The position numbers were made by a program, and so were the translations under genes. A stretch of 64,000 nucleotides of DNA, taken from positions 62,001 to 126,000 of the forward strand of contig NZ_JAASQI010000011.1 of NCBI RefSeq assembly GCF_011762225.1, read 5' to 3'. This document shows positions 18,102 to 27,382 of this stretch, in pieces (position 1 is the stretch's first letter; each line of letters begins with the position of its first letter). Origin of the DNA: Pseudochelatococcus lubricantis. GTDB lineage: Bacteria; Pseudomonadota; Alphaproteobacteria; Rhizobiales; Beijerinckiaceae. A model generated the notes under the pieces. The model saw only the letters and a list, made by a program, of their open reading frames with translations, did no database searches and was not told the DNA's origin.

Positions 18102-18423
18102 TTGAGAAAACCGCGATTTGGCCGCTGCCTATACTGACGCACGACAGATTGCCTGAGGCGTAGGCAAAGGGCAATGACACATGAGGGGAGCTGATTTCCT
18201 CCGGGATGAGAGCGTTCTGAACAATGTCTCTGAGCGATAGCGCCGCTACCTGCTCATCCGCATCGTCGAGGCCGTGAAAGCAGGGAAACCATCGTCCTCC
18301 AGCGTCTCGGCCGGAGGTGTGGTCATGATATGCAAGCGCGGGGAGATACTTGCGCCGCAGTGGTGATTGACTCTCGTCTAACAGCCTGTTCAATCATTGA
18401 TACAAATAATGGAGGGGGCTGAA
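18102..18423. other. Divergent intergenic region, no gene seen
   Basis: This separates the DUF4239 gene from the GH16 gene. A reverse-strand frame of about 130 codons overlaps the DUF4239 start and shows no recognisable domain. Promoters for both neighbours should be here. The strong site GGAGGGGG at 18411-18418 decides the GH16 start. Confidence 0.4.
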
Positions 18424-20154
18424 ATGGCGCAACTCAGTGGGGTACAGGTCCTGTTCGAGGATCAATTCTCAATCGACGGCACGCTCAACTTTGCAGACTG
18501 GAAAATCAATAGGTGGTCTCAAACCAACAATTCGTCCTGGCTGGGCCAAACGCAGATCCGCCAGAGCTTGCCTGTCGCCGAAGGTGGCGTGGCACGAATC
18601 CGCCTGGACACCTGGCTCGACGGAAGCGGGTTCAGCGGCTCTGAGGCAATCACGAATAAGGCATGGGACTTGAGTGGTGGCGGCGTCGCTTTTGAGGGCC
18701 GGTTCAGGTTCGAAAGCTCCCAGGCGGGCATGATCGCGGGGTTCTTCGCTTACCAGGCCTTTGAGTATGCCCAAGGTAAAGAGGATCATGACGAGCTGGA
18801 TTTCGAGATCCTGACCTCTCAGCTTGCCAAGATCTCTACCAACGTTTTTCTGGAGAGAACTGGTCATGATTACCCTCAATCCATCCCAATAACTGGCAGC
18901 TTCGCCGATTGGCACGTCTACCGCATAGAGTGGCTCCCCGACCGGGTCCGCTGGCTCGTGGATGGCCAAGAAATTCGCGTCGACATGGAACATGTCCCAA
19001 CGCAGCCGCAGAATCTCCACATGAACCTATGGGGAGTGCCCGCCGACTGGGGGCCCGGCAGGGGTGACCCTAATGGGCCGAGTATTGGAAATGCAGGTTT
19101 TGTGCCCGCAGGAAGTGCGGCCGAGAACAAAACCTACTACTTCGATGTCGATTATGTGAAGGTGGAGCAGCTATCGACATATTTTGCCAACGAAGCCGGT
19201 GGCCCTGTGCTTGGCGCGGATAGCAACGACGTCATCTATGGCGGCATAGGAAACGATATTATATCCGGATTCGCCGGGGCCGACATCATTCAGCTTGGCG
19301 GAGGCGCCGATATTGTGTGCGATTCTTTAGCCAGTCTGCACGGCGATTCTATCTCCGGTTTTGGCATCGACGATTTACTGGACATTGATCAGGCCATCGA
19401 TCGGAAGGCTGTCTCTGTCGACACGACGGAGATCGGGGTGGAAGTTTCAGTCGCCGACACGCGCTTCCGGCTCGTTGGCGACTTCTCTCAAGGCAACTTC
19501 ATGACCGTGGCCCGCAATGATGGAACAGGCGCAAAAACACTGTTGAGCTTCGTACATTTTCTGCCTGACCTTCAGGAAGCGCAGGCGGTCGACCCCATCG
19601 CGATCAATGGCATCGCCAACGAGCCCTATCTCGTGGGCGACGGAGCGACGTCCTTCGCGGCGGAAATCAAGTCTGCCACTTCGAGCTTTCACAATACCCT
19701 GGGTGTCTATACGGTTGACGCAGACGGAACGATCGGGAGCGTCCGCATTCTGTTTGCCGATACGCTGAACGTCGGCAGCGAGGCGCGGACCGTCGATCTC
19801 GATACGCCGGCAGACGGTGCGCGGTTGGCCTTCTTCCTGGTTCAGGACGGCTTCGGCGTGTATGGACAACTACCTGACGATCTCTCCCTCATTACGTCAG
19901 CGGACGCCGTCGACGGCGGGGCACTCGTGCTGCGCAGCGCGACGCTGGGTAACCTTGTGACGGCGCCAGTCTTCCACTCCATCGCGGCGTTTAACCCGAA
20001 TGGGGCGCCCCAGGTGCTGTCGGGCGTTGACGATGACGGCCTGCAACTATTGATTGGATTTGAGGACCTGCCGACTGATACGGGCGACAACGACTTTCAA
20101 GATGTCATCCTGGCTATCTCGGTTTCTCCGCGAGACGACTGGTGGGCGGCTTGA
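18424..20154 (+). CDS. Secreted RTX glycoside hydrolase family 16 protein
   Basis: A 576-residue modular protein. Residues about 10-255 form a GH16 beta-jelly-roll domain with the catalytic motif E124-L-D126-F-E128 in HDELDFEIL, where E124 is the expected nucleophile and E128 the acid/base. Residues about 265-300 hold RTX-type calcium repeats (VIYGGIGNDIISGFAGADII). The C-terminal domain ends in GFEDLPTDTGDNDFQDVILA, a DUF4114 signature. There is no N-terminal signal peptide, fitting type I secretion. The likely substrate is a beta-glucan or an exopolysaccharide, as in ExsH-type succinoglycan depolymerases. No secretion genes are adjacent. Base composition is less GC-biased than in neighbours. 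The start follows GGAGGGGG. Confidence 0.88.
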   Translation: MAQLSGVQVLFEDQFSIDGTLNFADWKINRWSQTNNSSWLGQTQIRQSLPVAEGGVARIRLDTWLDGSGFSGSEAITNKAWDLSGGGVAFEGRFRFESSQAGMIAGFFAYQAFEYAQGKEDHDELDFEILTSQLAKISTNVFLERTGHDYPQSIPITGSFADWHVYRIEWLPDRVRWLVDGQEIRVDMEHVPTQPQNLHMNLWGVPADWGPGRGDPNGPSIGNAGFVPAGSAAENKTYYFDVDYVKVEQLSTYFANEAGGPVLGADSNDVIYGGIGNDIISGFAGADIIQLGGGADIVCDSLASLHGDSISGFGIDDLLDIDQAIDRKAVSVDTTEIGVEVSVADTRFRLVGDFSQGNFMTVARNDGTGAKTLLSFVHFLPDLQEAQAVDPIAINGIANEPYLVGDGATSFAAEIKSATSSFHNTLGVYTVDADGTIGSVRILFADTLNVGSEARTVDLDTPADGARLAFFLVQDGFGVYGQLPDDLSLITSADAVDGGALVLRSATLGNLVTAPVFHSIAAFNPNGAPQVLSGVDDDGLQLLIGFEDLPTDTGDNDFQDVILAISVSPRDDWWAA

Positions 20155-20800
20155 CGAAACTGAAGACGAGTTTGCTCAAGTCCGTGCCGCCCGTGTCGGG
20201 GCCTGGATGACAAACGGGGCGGGTGCATGGCGCATCTGCCCTTTTTGCCAAATGGAATAACGATATGTTTTTCAGGAGGATAGGGGATGTAGTTGCGCGG
20301 GCTCTCCGGACGGGGATTTGGCGTCAACACGTCGCAGGGTCTCCGATCATCCCTTGCCGGGGTTCCACGATACAGTCTCATCAGCAAAATGTTCGCTCAA
20401 TCGCAGGCATCGTCGTCGAGCTACGGCGGGTCGGTTGAACTATATACGAGGCTTGCGAGCGCTACGAGGGAGCGCGGCAAGAGCCAGGAAGACGGGCTCG
20501 GTCTTACCAGCCGTGTGTTGTTCGTTCGGCGGCTGGGCGGCATGAAAACTGGGCGGGGCACGGGGGAGCCTTCCCGCTCTCCGCCGGCCAGCACCCATGA
20601 GCGGGACTGAACACACGGCGCTTTCTTCATCATGCGGCTATTATCCGGATTACACGACAGGTGATGTCAGATTGGCCATCTTTATCGGATAGTCGCGGAT
20701 CGTATCTTGTCCCGCCAGGCTGCTGCATGTTGCGGCAGCCTGATATCGGGTGACGGGCCGCTGGGCGATGAGCGCTGGCGTCTGTCGCCGTTTCAGCGGA
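20155..20800. other. Intergenic region between GH16 and MscS genes, no gene seen
   Basis: About 650 bp without a convincing gene. Short frames exist but start in unlikely contexts and resemble nothing known. The region may be the right-hand remains of the accessory segment that begins at tRNA-Arg. Confidence 0.4.
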
Positions 20801-22840
20801 ATGGATGGGACAATGGCGGCGGGCGTCGAACAGGGCATCAATCCGCCATCCACGGGTGATGGCGGCGCGTACGGACTGCCAGCCGCCGCCCGGCAGATGA
20901 TGGATGGACTTCAGGACGGCATCGCCCTCGGGATTCGCGGCATTGCCGACTTCGGCGGTCTGTTCGCTCCTTGGGCCGAAAAAATCGGCGCGGAAGGATA
21001 TGGCTGGCTGCAGATTGCGGGGCTTGCGCTCGCGATTGGTCTTGTCGGGGCAATCGCCGGTTTCGCTGTTTACCGGTTCGCGGCTTTTCTCCTGCAGCCG
21101 CAGCGGCGCCGGTTTGCCGATTCCTTGCCCGGCAGGTTCAGGCGCGCCGGCGTCCAGCTTGCAATCGACCTTTCGGGGTTCGTCGCCTTCGCGGTGGTCA
21201 CGGGTGTCCTGGCTGGCAGCGTGATACCGCAGGGTACGCTGGCGCACGATAGCGTGCAAGCGCTTCTCAATGTTGCGATAACGGCTTTGGCCTACGCGAT
21301 ATTCGCGCGGCTGCTGTTCGCGCCGGGCGATGCCGCCGCCCGCCTCATTCCGATCCCCAACGCAGGCTGGCATTGGAGGATGGTTGCGGCCTACGGCGCC
21401 ATCGGCGGTGTGGTAGGGCAGATGGTTCGCCTCGCGCATGTGAGCGGTGCGGACGCCATCGCCATCGAAGGCTGGTTCCTTGCAGGCGCAACTGTCCTGA
21501 CGCTGCTGAAGCTATGGTGGTTCATCGCTGGTGCCCGCGACATCGAGGCGGCATTCGCCGGCAGCGAACCCGGCCTGTTCAGGCGTGCGGCTGCGGCCCT
21601 TCTGCCTTATTTCTATGTCGTGACCGCGCTGGTCATCTGGGCTGTCGGCTGCCTTGCGGCCGGGAAGCCGCAAAGCACGAGCTGGAACTTCGCCGCCGGC
21701 ACGACCCAGGTCACCCTGCTGCTGCTTCCCATACTGGCGCTCGGCGCGCACGCTCTTATGTCGGCAGCCGCGGCGGCACGGTTCCGGCGCCGGCAGCCCG
21801 GTGCGCTGGAGCAGGCGGCGACGGCCGCCGGCCATACCCTCGTGACGGGGGGTATCTGGCTCATCGGCGTTTATCTGATCGTCGAACTCTGGAAGCCGAT
21901 CATGGCCGATGGCGCTGCCTTCGCCGCGCTGCGGCTGGTCTCGGGCGCCATGCGGCTGCTCGCGGCCGTCGTCTTCTGCTGGACGGCGTGGAGTTTTCTG
22001 AAAACCTGGTTCGAGGCTATTGCGCCCGCGCAGCGCGCGAACCTGCCCGGTGCGGATCAGGATGAAGGCCCCGGCGCCCCGGCCAGCCGCCTGCATACGG
22101 TGTTGCCGCTGGTGCGCAATGTTGTCTTCATCGCGGTTCTCGCCATATCAATTCTTGTCGTTCTCTCGTCCCTTGGTGTGAATACAGCGCCGCTACTGGC
22201 GGGGTTCGGCGTCTTCGGACTGGCTGTTTCATTCGGATCGCAAACCCTGATCAGGGATATCGTCTCCGGCATGTTCTTCCTTGCTGACGACGCCTTTCGC
22301 GTTGGTGAATACGTCGACACCGGAAAGCTGAAGGGAACCGTCGAGAAGATATCGCTGCGCTCCGTCCAGCTGCGGCACCAGAACGGCCCCCTGCACACCA
22401 TTCCTTTCGGGCAGATGCAGGCGATCACCAACTACAGCCGCGACTGGAGCACCATCAAGTTCGAACTGCACTTCGACCGCGACGCGGATCCGGAGCAGAT
22501 CCGCAAGACCGTCAAGAAGGTGGGCCTTGCGATGCTGGAAGACGAGGAAATCGGCAAGGAATTCCTCGTGCCGCTGAAGATGCAGGGCATCCGCGACGTG
22601 ACGGACAACTCGCTCGTCGTGCGCCTGAAATTCACCGCGAAGCCCGGCAATCCAAGCTTCATCCAGCGTGAGGCGATGAAGCGCCTGTTGGCGGCGTTCC
22701 GCGAGACCGGTATCGCGCTTGCCTCCAATGCCGTCACCGTTCGCGGCGGCGAGGCCACTGCCGCTGCGGCCGCAGCTGTCCGGTTCCCATCCGGAAGAAG
22801 CAGCCCATCCGAAGCCCCCGCCGCCCACGCGAACGGATAA
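20801..22840 (+). CDS. MscS-family mechanosensitive ion channel, large multi-TM form
   Basis: About 680 residues with roughly nine hydrophobic segments spread over the N-terminal two thirds, then the conserved MscS core: LLAGFGVFGLAVSFGSQTLI followed by RDIVSGMFFLADDAFRVGEYV, which is the pore-lining helix and the first beta-domain strands. The C-terminal cytoplasmic domain contains VEKISLRSVQLRHQNGPLH and the usual conserved Pro-Phe-Gly block. It is an inner-membrane channel gating on hypo-osmotic tension. The start is uncertain: frames open from a GTG at 20750, and ATGs lie at 20801 and 20813 without clear ribosome-binding sites. Confidence 0.88.
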   Translation: MDGTMAAGVEQGINPPSTGDGGAYGLPAAARQMMDGLQDGIALGIRGIADFGGLFAPWAEKIGAEGYGWLQIAGLALAIGLVGAIAGFAVYRFAAFLLQPQRRRFADSLPGRFRRAGVQLAIDLSGFVAFAVVTGVLAGSVIPQGTLAHDSVQALLNVAITALAYAIFARLLFAPGDAAARLIPIPNAGWHWRMVAAYGAIGGVVGQMVRLAHVSGADAIAIEGWFLAGATVLTLLKLWWFIAGARDIEAAFAGSEPGLFRRAAAALLPYFYVVTALVIWAVGCLAAGKPQSTSWNFAAGTTQVTLLLLPILALGAHALMSAAAAARFRRRQPGALEQAATAAGHTLVTGGIWLIGVYLIVELWKPIMADGAAFAALRLVSGAMRLLAAVVFCWTAWSFLKTWFEAIAPAQRANLPGADQDEGPGAPASRLHTVLPLVRNVVFIAVLAISILVVLSSLGVNTAPLLAGFGVFGLAVSFGSQTLIRDIVSGMFFLADDAFRVGEYVDTGKLKGTVEKISLRSVQLRHQNGPLHTIPFGQMQAITNYSRDWSTIKFELHFDRDADPEQIRKTVKKVGLAMLEDEEIGKEFLVPLKMQGIRDVTDNSLVVRLKFTAKPGNPSFIQREAMKRLLAAFRETGIALASNAVTVRGGEATAAAAAAVRFPSGRSSPSEAPAAHANG

Positions 22841-23009
22841 CAGTTTCCTTGGATAGGGGGCTCGCACAGCATTTAAACTTCATCGAAAGTACTGATCTAC
22901 AGTACCCTGATACTCTTTATAAAAGCATAGTCTTGAAATCGTTTGTGCGTGCGGAGGCCGAAAAGTAGTTCCGCAACTTTGCATCTGTTGATATCGGGCG
23001 ATGTGCTGC

Positions 23010-24569
23010 TCAGCTTGCGTCGTCTGTCATGGTTGTGTCGAACCATTTCCCTCCCAGAACTGCATCCTCGGCCGTGAGGGCGTGGCCACCCTCGATACTG
23101 TGGGAATCGAGGTCGGCGCCGTTACGCCGGAACCACTCTTCCAGTGGCGATGCGAGCTGATCGTAAGGATCGTTGCCGCCGCGTATCATCAGCACCTTCG
23201 CTTCCGTCAGGTCCGCGTCCGGCAGGGGCGCGAGGACCGGCATCGCGCGCAGGAGGATGGCGCGCCGGATAACACCTGGATGCAGGGCCATGACCGCCGC
23301 GGCGAAATTCGCGCCGTTGGAAAGCCCGAGAAAGACCATACGCGCCGGATCGAGGCCGTAGCCGGCGATCGCTCCGTCGACAAAGGCAGCGAAGGCTTTA
23401 GCTTCCGAGCGGATGTCGGCCTGGTCGAACGTGGTTGCGGTGGTGCGGCGGAACCAGCGCGCGATGCCTTCCTCGTGGGAGCGCCCGCGTACGCCGAGCA
23501 GCGTAGCACGTGGCGCGATGCGGTGCGCCAGCGGCATCAGGTCCGCCTCGTTGCCGCCGGAGCCGTGCAGCAGCACGACGGTGTTGCCGTCGGGATCGTC
23601 GGGGGTATGAAAGCGGTGCACGAAGGGCAGGTCGCGGCGGGGAGGGCGGGGTTCTCCCGGCAGGGCGAACTGCGGCAGGATCACTTTCAGGGCGTCCGCA
23701 CGATGTTGGTCTGATTCCGGGATGAACAGGATTCCGCCGAGCCTGTCGGCTGCCTCGTCGATGGCAAAGCCGGGCCCGTCGGTCGCCAGTTCGAAGAGCG
23801 TGCCGCCGGGTTCCCGCACGTAGAGCGAGATGAAATATTTGCGGTCGTGGAAGGTTGTCGGCGATGAGTTGAGACCGGCCAATTCACTCTCGGCCTTTCG
23901 TACCGCCTCGACGGTTTCGGCGCGGAAGGCGACGTGATCGGCCGTGCCGGTTCCGGGTGCGCCCGGCACATAGCCGGAGGCGTCTCTGATATCGACGGCG
24001 TCGGTATCGGATCGCAGTCGGGTGATCGCTCCCGCTCGCGCCTCCTGCCGGTAGCCGAAGCGGCTGACGAAAGCCGCTGTCTCCTCCGGCGTATCAGTCA
24101 GGATCGTGACCGCGCGCAGCCGGGTGATGGCGGCGGGATCGCCGTTTTCGTGGTTTGCGGGGGAAACGTCTGCGCCGACGAGCTTGACGATGATACCGTC
24201 GGGGTCTCTCAGCCGCAGGACAGGCTCGCCGAATTCGCGTGACGGCCCCTCGACGGGGACGCCTCGCGCCAGTGCCCGCGTCAACCATTCCCCGATGCCG
24301 GATGGCGGCACGGCAAAGGCGATCTCGGAAACCTGACCGTTGCCGACACGGCCCTGCGCGCCGTCCTCCCAGACGAGGAAGGTGACCAGCGAGCCGGGTG
24401 ACCCCGTCCGGTCGCCGTAGAAGAGATGGAGTTGCTCGCTATCCTCGAAGCCGCCCGTGCGCTTGACGAGGTGCAGGCCCAGAAAGCCGGCGTAGAAATC
24501 GACGTTGGCCTGCACACGCCGGGTGATCAGCGTCACGTGGTGAATGCCGGTGGAAAACGTGTCGGTCAT
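23010..24569 (-). CDS. Fused VOC ring-cleavage dioxygenase-like and alpha/beta hydrolase protein
   Basis: A 519-residue two-domain protein. Residues 1 to about 300 carry two vicinal-oxygen-chelate modules (GIHHVTLITRRVQANVDFYA, then TADHVAFRAE and GTLFELATDGPGFAIDE), the pattern of MhqO/LinE/PcpA-like extradiol dioxygenases with His, His and Glu metal ligands. After a short linker, residues about 325-519 form a carboxylesterase/phospholipase-type hydrolase: VVLLHGSGGNE, the nucleophile elbow GLSNGANFA, an Asp in GGNDPYD, and the His in GGHALTAED. In Bacillus the homologous MhqO and MhqD are separate proteins of hydroquinone detoxification. The start MTDTFSTGIHH at 24569 was preferred over an upstream ATG lacking a ribosome-binding site. 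The AraC gene lies upstream. Confidence 0.85.
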   Translation of the reverse strand: MTDTFSTGIHHVTLITRRVQANVDFYAGFLGLHLVKRTGGFEDSEQLHLFYGDRTGSPGSLVTFLVWEDGAQGRVGNGQVSEIAFAVPPSGIGEWLTRALARGVPVEGPSREFGEPVLRLRDPDGIIVKLVGADVSPANHENGDPAAITRLRAVTILTDTPEETAAFVSRFGYRQEARAGAITRLRSDTDAVDIRDASGYVPGAPGTGTADHVAFRAETVEAVRKAESELAGLNSSPTTFHDRKYFISLYVREPGGTLFELATDGPGFAIDEAADRLGGILFIPESDQHRADALKVILPQFALPGEPRPPRRDLPFVHRFHTPDDPDGNTVVLLHGSGGNEADLMPLAHRIAPRATLLGVRGRSHEEGIARWFRRTTATTFDQADIRSEAKAFAAFVDGAIAGYGLDPARMVFLGLSNGANFAAAVMALHPGVIRRAILLRAMPVLAPLPDADLTEAKVLMIRGGNDPYDQLASPLEEWFRRNGADLDSHSIEGGHALTAEDAVLGGKWFDTTMTDDAS

Positions 24570-24735
24570 GCGCTGGCCATCCTCTTTCGTCCCTTCTCCC
24601 ATATGCCGCTACGAATTGTGCTTCAATCCCCGATCCGGCCGCGCAGGTACGCGGATTATGGCGTATCCCCGTCATGCATCTGAAGCAAGCCAGGGACAGG
24701 CTGCACGTCACGTATGCGTGTGCGCTCCGTCTCCC

Positions 24736-25644
24736 TCACGGCCAGTCCGCGAAGGAGGCGCCGCCGATGTGTGCCGTGCCGCCCGCGTCGCGAACCCTTG
24801 CGCGGAAGGTCGAGGGCGCCATCCGGCTTTTTCTCTTGAAGAAATGGCTGAACTCGGTTGCGTCGCCGAAACCGAGCGAATGGGCGATCTCCTGAATCGT
24901 CTCGCCCGACCTTTCCAGCCGGATCGCCGCCTCGCGCATCATCCGCTGATGGACGAGCTGCAGCGGCGAACGTTGCAGGCTGCGCCGGCAGATGCTGTGC
25001 AGGCGGTCATATGTGACCCCCAGAAGAGCCGCATAGTCGGCCACGGACATCCGTGAGCGGAAATGCAGTTCCACCAGCCGCCTGAAGCCCTGAAGCAGGT
25101 GCAGTTCGCTGCTGCGTCCGAGCGTGGCGGGATCGAAGCTGCCTTCCCGCCAGAAGGAAATCAGCAACAGCCGCAGACAGGCCACGACGGCCATCTGCGA
25201 TCCGCGCGTTTCACGGTGCATCTCGCGATGGATCTGTTCGGCGAGATGCACGAGATCGGGAATGAAGCGGCCGTCCTCTCCCTGTGCCACGACAAGGCGC
25301 GCGCTCACCGTTTGCAGGAGACCGGATTCCGCCTTTGCCCCGACTGCCTCTGTCAGCACCGGGGGGGCGGCACCCAGCAGCCAGCCGCCCGCACCCGCGC
25401 CAAGCCTGACGGCCATGGCGGGCGCCGGGGGCAGAATCATCGCGACGGGGCCTTCGAGACGATGTCCGCTGTCGTCGGCTTCGATCGTGACGTCGCCGGT
25501 TTCCACCAGCAGGAAATGGGTGAACTCCTCATACATCCCGCGTGACGGGCGCAGGATGACGCTGCGCAGGGCGGGGCGAAGCGGCTCGGCCCGAACCAGA
25601 CTTGCGAGCGTCTGGACATCGCGGGGCAGGGTTTCGTTGGGCAT
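24736..25644 (-). CDS. AraC-family transcriptional regulator
   Basis: A 302-residue regulator. The N-terminal half is cupin-like and the C-terminal half has both helix-turn-helix units, MSVADYAALLGVTYDRLHSI and IQEIAHSLGFGDATEFSHFF, followed by KRKSRMAPSTFR. It is transcribed away from the aldehyde dehydrogenase genes at 25846, so it most likely controls the 4-alkylphenol operon. Co-transcription toward the fused dioxygenase is also possible, since only 166 bp separate them on the same strand. The start at 25644 (MPNETLPRD) avoids a hydrophobic leader present in the longer frame. Ligand unknown. Confidence 0.85.
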   Translation of the reverse strand: MPNETLPRDVQTLASLVRAEPLRPALRSVILRPSRGMYEEFTHFLLVETGDVTIEADDSGHRLEGPVAMILPPAPAMAVRLGAGAGGWLLGAAPPVLTEAVGAKAESGLLQTVSARLVVAQGEDGRFIPDLVHLAEQIHREMHRETRGSQMAVVACLRLLLISFWREGSFDPATLGRSSELHLLQGFRRLVELHFRSRMSVADYAALLGVTYDRLHSICRRSLQRSPLQLVHQRMMREAAIRLERSGETIQEIAHSLGFGDATEFSHFFKRKSRMAPSTFRARVRDAGGTAHIGGASFADWP

Positions 25645-25812
25645 GAAAAGAACCAGAAAAGCACAAGACATGCCCATAAAATGACATTTCAATCGCCGCT
25701 GCAAGGCTTAACCTTTTAAGTGTTCCGAAGAGGGACCGGAACGGACGCCAAATGAAGACAAGCGCCGGTGAACGGTCCGCCGCCCTGTGCGGCGCGATCA
25801 CACGCCGGCCGC

Positions 25813-25831
25813 GGATCCCGGAAAGGGATCC
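25813..25831 (+). promoter_or_regulatory. Hairpin just upstream of the aldehyde dehydrogenase ribosome-binding site
   Basis: Perfect 7-bp arms GGATCCC and GGGATCC surround loop GGAAA. The hairpin ends one base before TGGGGAGG, the ribosome-binding site of the gene starting at 25846. It could protect the mRNA 5' end or be a protein site. There is no T-run, so it is not an intrinsic terminator. Confidence 0.4.
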
Positions 25832-25845
25832 TGGGGAGGTAAACC

Positions 25846-27318
25846 ATGGCCGCAGTCGCGCCGGAGGGCGTGCGCCGCGCTTCCGCGATCGCCCCTGTTC
25901 GCGGGCCGGCGGGCGAGTTCGAAAGAATCGATCCCGCATCGGGAACCGTTGCCTCGCGCGCGCCGTCCTGCCGCGCGCGGGAGGCGGTAGCTGCCGCCAA
26001 TGCCGCGGCGAGGGCTTTCGCGAGCTGGTCCGCGACGCCTCCGCAGGAAAGGCGCCGCATCCTGATGCGCGCGGCGGCGCTGATCGAGACCCGCGCGGCC
26101 GAGATCGGGGAGACGATGCGGGCCGAGATCGGCGCGACCGACCTGTGGCTGCGCTTCAATATCGAAGTGGGGCGGCAGCATCTGGAAGAGGCGGCCGCCA
26201 TGGTGACGTCGGTAACGGGCACCGCCACACAAGGGCCGGACGGGCTGTCCTTCGCCTTCCGGGAGCCGGTGGGCGTGTGTCTCGCCATGGCGCCGTGGAA
26301 TGCGCCCTTCGTGCTCGGATTGCGGTCCGTCGCCACGGCATTGGCCTGCGGCAACACGGTCGTGCTGAAGGCGTCCGAAATATGCCCCGCGACACATCTG
26401 CTGATCGGAGCCGTCTTCGCGGGGGCGGGTCTGCCCGACGGCGTCCTGAACGTCGTCACGCACGCGCCGGAGCACGCTGCCGAGGTCGTGGGCGCGCTGA
26501 TTTCGCATGACGCCGTGCGCCGGGTGAACTTCACGGGATCGACGCGGGTCGGCCGCATCGTGGCGGAGACGGCGTCCCGGCATCTGAAGCGGTGCCTGCT
26601 TGAGCTTGGCGGGAAAACACCTTTCGTGGTGCTGGAGGACGCCGATCTCGATGCTGCTGCGGACGCCGCGGCTTTCGGAGCGTTTTTCAATCAGGGGCAG
26701 CTCTGCATATCCACCGACCGGGTGGTCGTGCTGGAGCCGGTGGCCGATGCCTTCGTGGAGAAGCTGGCCGCGCGCGCGGCGCGGCTCAGGGCGGGGGACC
26801 CACGCACGGGCGCCTGGCCGTTGGGGCCTGTCGTCAGCACCGCTGTCGCGCGCAGGCTCGCGGAGCTGGTGCAGGACGCCGTGGCGAAGGGCGCGCGGCT
26901 GCGCGCCGGTGGTCCCGCCGACAACACCTTCATGGATGCGACGGTGGTCGATCATCTCGCGCCCGGCATGGCGCTCTACACGGAAGAATGTTTCGGGCCC
27001 GTGGCTGGCATCTGCCGTGTCGCGACCGAAGACGAGGCCGTCAGCATCGCCAACGATACCCAATATGGGCTTTCGGCGGCCGTCTTCAGCCGGGATGTCG
27101 GCCGGGCGCTCGCCGTTTCGCGACGGATCGAGAGCGGCATCTGCCACATCAATGCGCCCAGCGTTTCCGACCGACCGGACGTGCCCTTCGGCGGGTTAAA
27201 GGACAGCGGCTATGGCCGCTTCGGCGGGCCGGCGGCGCTCGATGAATTTACCGAACTGCGCTGGGTGACCGTCGCGGCGGGCGGGCGGGAATACCCGTTC
27301 CTGCAGCAGGACCCGTGA
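25846..27318 (+). CDS. NAD(P)-dependent aromatic aldehyde dehydrogenase, first of two
   Basis: A 490-residue aldehyde dehydrogenase. The oxyanion and cofactor segments are PWNAPFVLGLRSVATALACG and NFTGSTRVGR, the general-base Glu is in LELGGKTPF, and the catalytic Cys is in FFNQGQLCIST. It belongs to the vanillin / 4-hydroxybenzaldehyde / salicylaldehyde dehydrogenase type by its WNAP and NQGQ patterns. It precedes a second paralogue (25846 and 27383 genes are obviously related across their length but clearly diverged), so the pair may split substrates such as 4-hydroxybenzaldehyde and vanillin. First gene of the operon that runs to the flavoprotein at 31166. Confidence 0.88.
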   Translation: MAAVAPEGVRRASAIAPVRGPAGEFERIDPASGTVASRAPSCRAREAVAAANAAARAFASWSATPPQERRRILMRAAALIETRAAEIGETMRAEIGATDLWLRFNIEVGRQHLEEAAAMVTSVTGTATQGPDGLSFAFREPVGVCLAMAPWNAPFVLGLRSVATALACGNTVVLKASEICPATHLLIGAVFAGAGLPDGVLNVVTHAPEHAAEVVGALISHDAVRRVNFTGSTRVGRIVAETASRHLKRCLLELGGKTPFVVLEDADLDAAADAAAFGAFFNQGQLCISTDRVVVLEPVADAFVEKLAARAARLRAGDPRTGAWPLGPVVSTAVARRLAELVQDAVAKGARLRAGGPADNTFMDATVVDHLAPGMALYTEECFGPVAGICRVATEDEAVSIANDTQYGLSAAVFSRDVGRALAVSRRIESGICHINAPSVSDRPDVPFGGLKDSGYGRFGGPAALDEFTELRWVTVAAGGREYPFLQQDP

Positions 27319-27382
27319 GGCGGCGGTCCCGTCCTCACCTCCCGGCCGGCGCCGGACCAACTGCTTCTTGAAGGAGAATGTC

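Noticed and set aside
17995..18393. Reverse-strand frame of 132 codons overlapping the DUF4239 start
   Set aside because: No recognisable motif; it overlaps a better-supported gene and the divergent promoter.
22889..22905. Small dyad GTACTG-N5-CAGTAC between convergent genes
   Set aside because: Short and isolated, with no second copy or associated promoter, so it could be chance.
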